Below are positions 61,278 to 64,000 of a DNA stretch of 64,000 nt, piece by piece. This DNA is from Ciona intestinalis. Lineage: Eukaryota > Chordata > Ascidiacea > Phlebobranchia > Cionidae. The position numbers and the translations under genes were made by a program. The stretch spans positions 996,932 through 1,060,931 of the forward strand of contig NC_020170.2 in assembly GCF_000224145.3 (NCBI RefSeq), written 5' to 3'. Within the stretch, counting starts at the first letter, position 1; the number at the start of each line of letters is the position of its first letter. Under the pieces are notes generated by a model. The model saw only the letters and a list, made by a program, of their open reading frames with translations. It was not told the DNA's origin and made no database searches.

Positions 61278-63865
61278 CTTTGCCATTTCACTTTTCATTT
61301 GCAAAACCTCTTTACTTTGTTGCTGAAGATCTTTATGCAACTCCTGTATTTTTTCTTCCTGTTGTTTTATTTGTTGTTCCTTGTGTTCCAAGTATGCTTG
61401 TTCATGCTCTTGGATACCATCCTAAACAAGTAAGCAAAATTGAAAACTTTTTCAAAGAATTCTGGCATCAGAAATGACAGGAATTAGTATGCCAACATAA
61501 AACACATTCCTTTTTTAGTAAAAAGAATCAAAAATGGTAAAAAAAATACTAAATATAGAATACTTTTTAAGCTTTTTCTATAAAGAGAGGATTCTTTTTC
61601 GATTTTTTTTATATTTAAAAATATTTCCTTGAAATCTAAACAACCAATTAAGGACGACGTGGAATAATTGTGTTTGACCAAGGCACATACCAACACAATA
61701 TATTATATAAGCAACACCAAGTCTTGAACCCATATAGTAAATACGCAAAACAGTATATTAAACTCCTTACCAGTGCAGCTTCTCGCCTATTATCACCAAG
61801 TTCCCGTCTCATTCCACCCAACGTCTTCGCTTGTGCTTTCAATACTTCAAGTTTTGCTTTAATCTCTTGTTCTTGGTCAGAAATGTTCTCTCTGTATTTA
61901 CGAAGCTCATCTTGTGTGTAGAGAGTGTGCTCCAACAGCATTTGGTCAATTGTCTTCATATGAAAATGGGATGAGTTAATACATGAAATAGAAAGAATTC
62001 ACAGAAATGAATTTCAAAAGTTTTAACTCTTTTTCTTCACCTTCTATGTTTTTTTACAAATATTTTTACTCTTATGCTCTAAAATCAACACTTAAAATGC
62101 TTAACGGATTTCTTTTTATTTTAAATACAAGAATAAACTGTTACAACAAACCTTATAACTGTTTTCATCCGGGTTTGCAAACTCTGGTGTGTCTGAATAT
62201 TTAAGAAACTCTTCCAGAGTGATGAGACCGTCATTGTTCTTATCAACCTCCTTCATCACGTGCTCCCGCATCCGTGTCCTCTCCTCTTCCATCTGCATGA
62301 TGCTCTCTTCACTGTTGTCCGCATATACTTTGGAAAGCTGAAGAATAAAAAGATTTTAATAAACTTCTAATTATAAGTGTATATTTGAATTTAAAACTAA
62401 GTCAGGCTTCCGGCAGTCAAAAACTAAATAAGAAACTGTTTTTATTATATTATATAAAATGTTCAAAACATATTGCGCCAAAAGATAAGTTTAGAGTTTT
62501 CAAAGAAATATTTATTATTTAAAGACCAACTAAGAAGATGGCTCATTAAAACTACCATTAGATACTTACATCTTTATCAAATATAGCTTCAAGTTCCATT
62601 GAATCCATGTACCCATCTCCATTTACATCTGTAACATTAACAAAGTAAAATAAACTATCCCATTTCCCATACATATATTCTTATATTAACAAATTACAGA
62701 TCCTGTGTTTGATTTATTCTGCAGAAACTATATTTCAACAACTTTTGTTATATTTTTTTAATTTACCAATTAACATTAAAACAGTTAAAAGTTTTTACAT
62801 CATATTGTGTTTTATAAACAACATCAGTAGTCAGTACATTCAGGTTTACCACAATTACTCTTAGTATTAAAAGTATTCATTCTGTAAGATCAAAAAAGAA
62901 GATGAAGCATGCAATACAAATGAATAGGTAGCAAAACATGCAAAGAAGGTGGACAGCCAATCACATGCAAACAAATTGTATTATTGTTTTGTTTCATGCA
63001 TTATTTATAATGGATTAATCAAAGGGTTAACAGATTATTGTATGCTGTTGAATGTTTAAGAAATTAATTGTGTTAATAAAAGAATGGTGCAACAAATTAA
63101 CTAGATAAAGAATGCGTTTTTTTTAGAAAAAGCCCTGACAAGATTTGAATGCTTTCTGTCTGTTTTTACTGATGTTTTAACAGCAACACAATATCCTGCA
63201 TATCTTCAATATTAAAATACCTCTGCAGGTAAGCAGTAAAGTCAAAGAACTGTTTTTAAAAGAAGTAAAATGCAAGAAGGTTAAACAAGTACAAAAGACA
63301 AAGTTGGACTAATATAAAGAAGCCCTCATACTACGTGAACTTTTAATAAAAAGTTAACTTTTTCTAATTATTTCTTTCATTATCACCTTGCAATCAGTTG
63401 CTCTTAGCAAAAATTGCATTTAATTTTCACGACTTTTACTTCTTATATTTTTTCACTGCTGTCTTGAACAAATAGAACCACCCATGCAAACGTGTAGCAC
63501 CTATGGAACGCAACAACAGTGAGCATGCGCCTGTCCTGCCTCACCATGCATTTTGAAGAAGGTTTTAGGATTAAACTCCTGTTCTCCAAGCCCATCTTCC
63601 TCATTCCAAACATCCTCAAGCTGTGCCTTGCTTCCCTGGATCACGAGGATCAGAATGAAAAAGGATTTAAATTAGAAAACAGCATGCAACTGCACAGTGC
63701 AAATGATTGCGGGCAAAACATAGATATTTTGACACTACAGTGGTGCGTGGGTGCACAGACACACACACACTGACCATGTATGAAAAAGAAGGTTTTAGGA
63801 TTAAATTTCTCATCCTGTAGACCGTCTTCCGTGTCCCATACATCACCAAGCTGTTCTTTGCTGCC
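61278..63865 (-). CDS. Nucleobindin (NUCB1/NUCB2-like), middle part
   Basis: Golgi/secretory calcium- and DNA-binding EF-hand protein (NUCB2 is the nesfatin precursor). Exons in order: 63775-63865 or 63545-63635 (alternatives), 62570-62628, 62152-62337, 61771-61953, 61278-61421; phases agree. The first pair gives GSK-QL--VW-EDGL and FNPKTFF. EF-hand 1 is DVNGDGYMDSMEL. The segment EEERTRMREHVMKEV leads into EF-hand 2, DKNNDGLITLEEF. The two last exons form the Leu/Gln/Glu-rich coiled coil (KLEVLKAQAKTLGGMRREL; HKEQQIKQQEEKIQELHKDL). The signal peptide and N-terminal region lie right of the window; the C-terminus is missing, perhaps within the N run. EF-hand 2 has a canonical Gly at loop position 6. 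Confidence 0.92.
62629..63544 (-). other. Nucleobindin intron
   Basis: About 0.9 kb AT-rich intron between exon A and the EF-hand 1 exon; no repeat copy recognised. Confidence 0.5.
63545..63635 (-). CDS. Nucleobindin alternative exon A
   Basis: 91 nt, phase 0 to 1, acceptor GATCCAG and donor GTGAGG. Encodes GSKAQLEDVWNEEDGLGEQE then FNPKTFFKMHG. It keeps Lys after FF, as in vertebrate nucleobindins. Confidence 0.85.
63636..63774 (-). other. Short intron between alternative exons, with (CA)n
   Basis: Contains a short CA/GT repeat at about 63757-63770 directly after the donor of exon B. Intronic CA/GU runs can influence exon choice; that role here is inference. Confidence 0.5.
63775..63865 (-). 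CDS. Nucleobindin alternative exon B
   Basis: 91 nt, phase 0 to 1, acceptor TATAATAG and donor GTCAGT. Encodes GSKEQLGDVWDTEDGLQDEK then FNPKTFFFIHG; 21 of 31 residues match exon A. It lies 139 bp upstream of exon A in transcript direction. Confidence 0.85.
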
Positions 63866-64000
63866 CTATTATAAACACCATACTATGGTCTACTTGTACC
63901 AATAAAAGTGATTTGGTTGACATACCATACTAGATGTGTCTGTTGCCAATAAAATCACATTAAACTTATCATCTTATTGACTAGGCCAGTTTAAACAGCA

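Noticed and set aside
61068..61391. Open frame running through the N run
   Set aside because: It is exon 61278-61421 read through its donor into intron and Ns.

Overview
The window looks like nuclear DNA from an ascidian, most likely Ciona (intestinalis/robusta type). Every recognisable protein is a metazoan/chordate orthologue, genes are split by many short AT-rich introns, intergenic gaps are mostly 1-2 kb, and one palindromic MITE family with ends like TAGTAGGGTGGGGGAAGATG recurs about 27 times. No bacterial, viral or organellar gene was seen. The species is an inference from memory of tunicate genomes; no database was searched.

Plus strand, left to right: the 3' part of dihydropyrimidine dehydrogenase DPYD (exons 584-4279, continuing off the left edge); a complete arylsulfatase B/I/J-type sulfatase (5341-9734); a SOWAH-family ankyrin-repeat gene (10672-24712) with about 20 exons, including two 3-nt micro-exons; and the ribosome-biogenesis gene RRP15 (25804-27901). 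A convergent gap (27902-30062) holds tRNA-derived SINE fragments.

Minus strand, from about 30 kb to the right edge: an FGFRL1-type receptor with three Ig domains, one membrane span and a short basic/His-rich tail (30063-40269, first exon not found); the PTB-domain end of an ANKS1-like adaptor (44165-47890), whose two middle exons appear twice around a run of Ns, probably two haplotypes joined in assembly; a complete 23-exon cytosolic carboxypeptidase of the AGBL2/3 (CCP2/3) type (49663-60965); and part of nucleobindin NUCB1/2 (61278-63865, continuing off the right edge). Nucleobindin and AGBL lie in the same direction, close enough to suggest a tunicate operon.

The genes are not one pathway. 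DPYD catabolises pyrimidines, the sulfatase acts in lysosomes or the secretory route, RRP15 acts in the nucleolus, FGFRL1 and ANKS1 are signalling components, AGBL trims tubulin, and nucleobindin is a Golgi/secretory calcium protein.

The most unusual features are splice architectures: (1) the SOWAH ankyrin block, where exons of 12, 3, 3, 87 and 6 nt rebuild conserved repeat residues and a long run of exons is symmetric in phase 0; (2) a pair of homologous 91-nt nucleobindin exons whose joint inclusion would break the frame, as expected for mutually exclusive splicing. Exon borders were derived by eye from splice consensus, phase continuity and family similarity.
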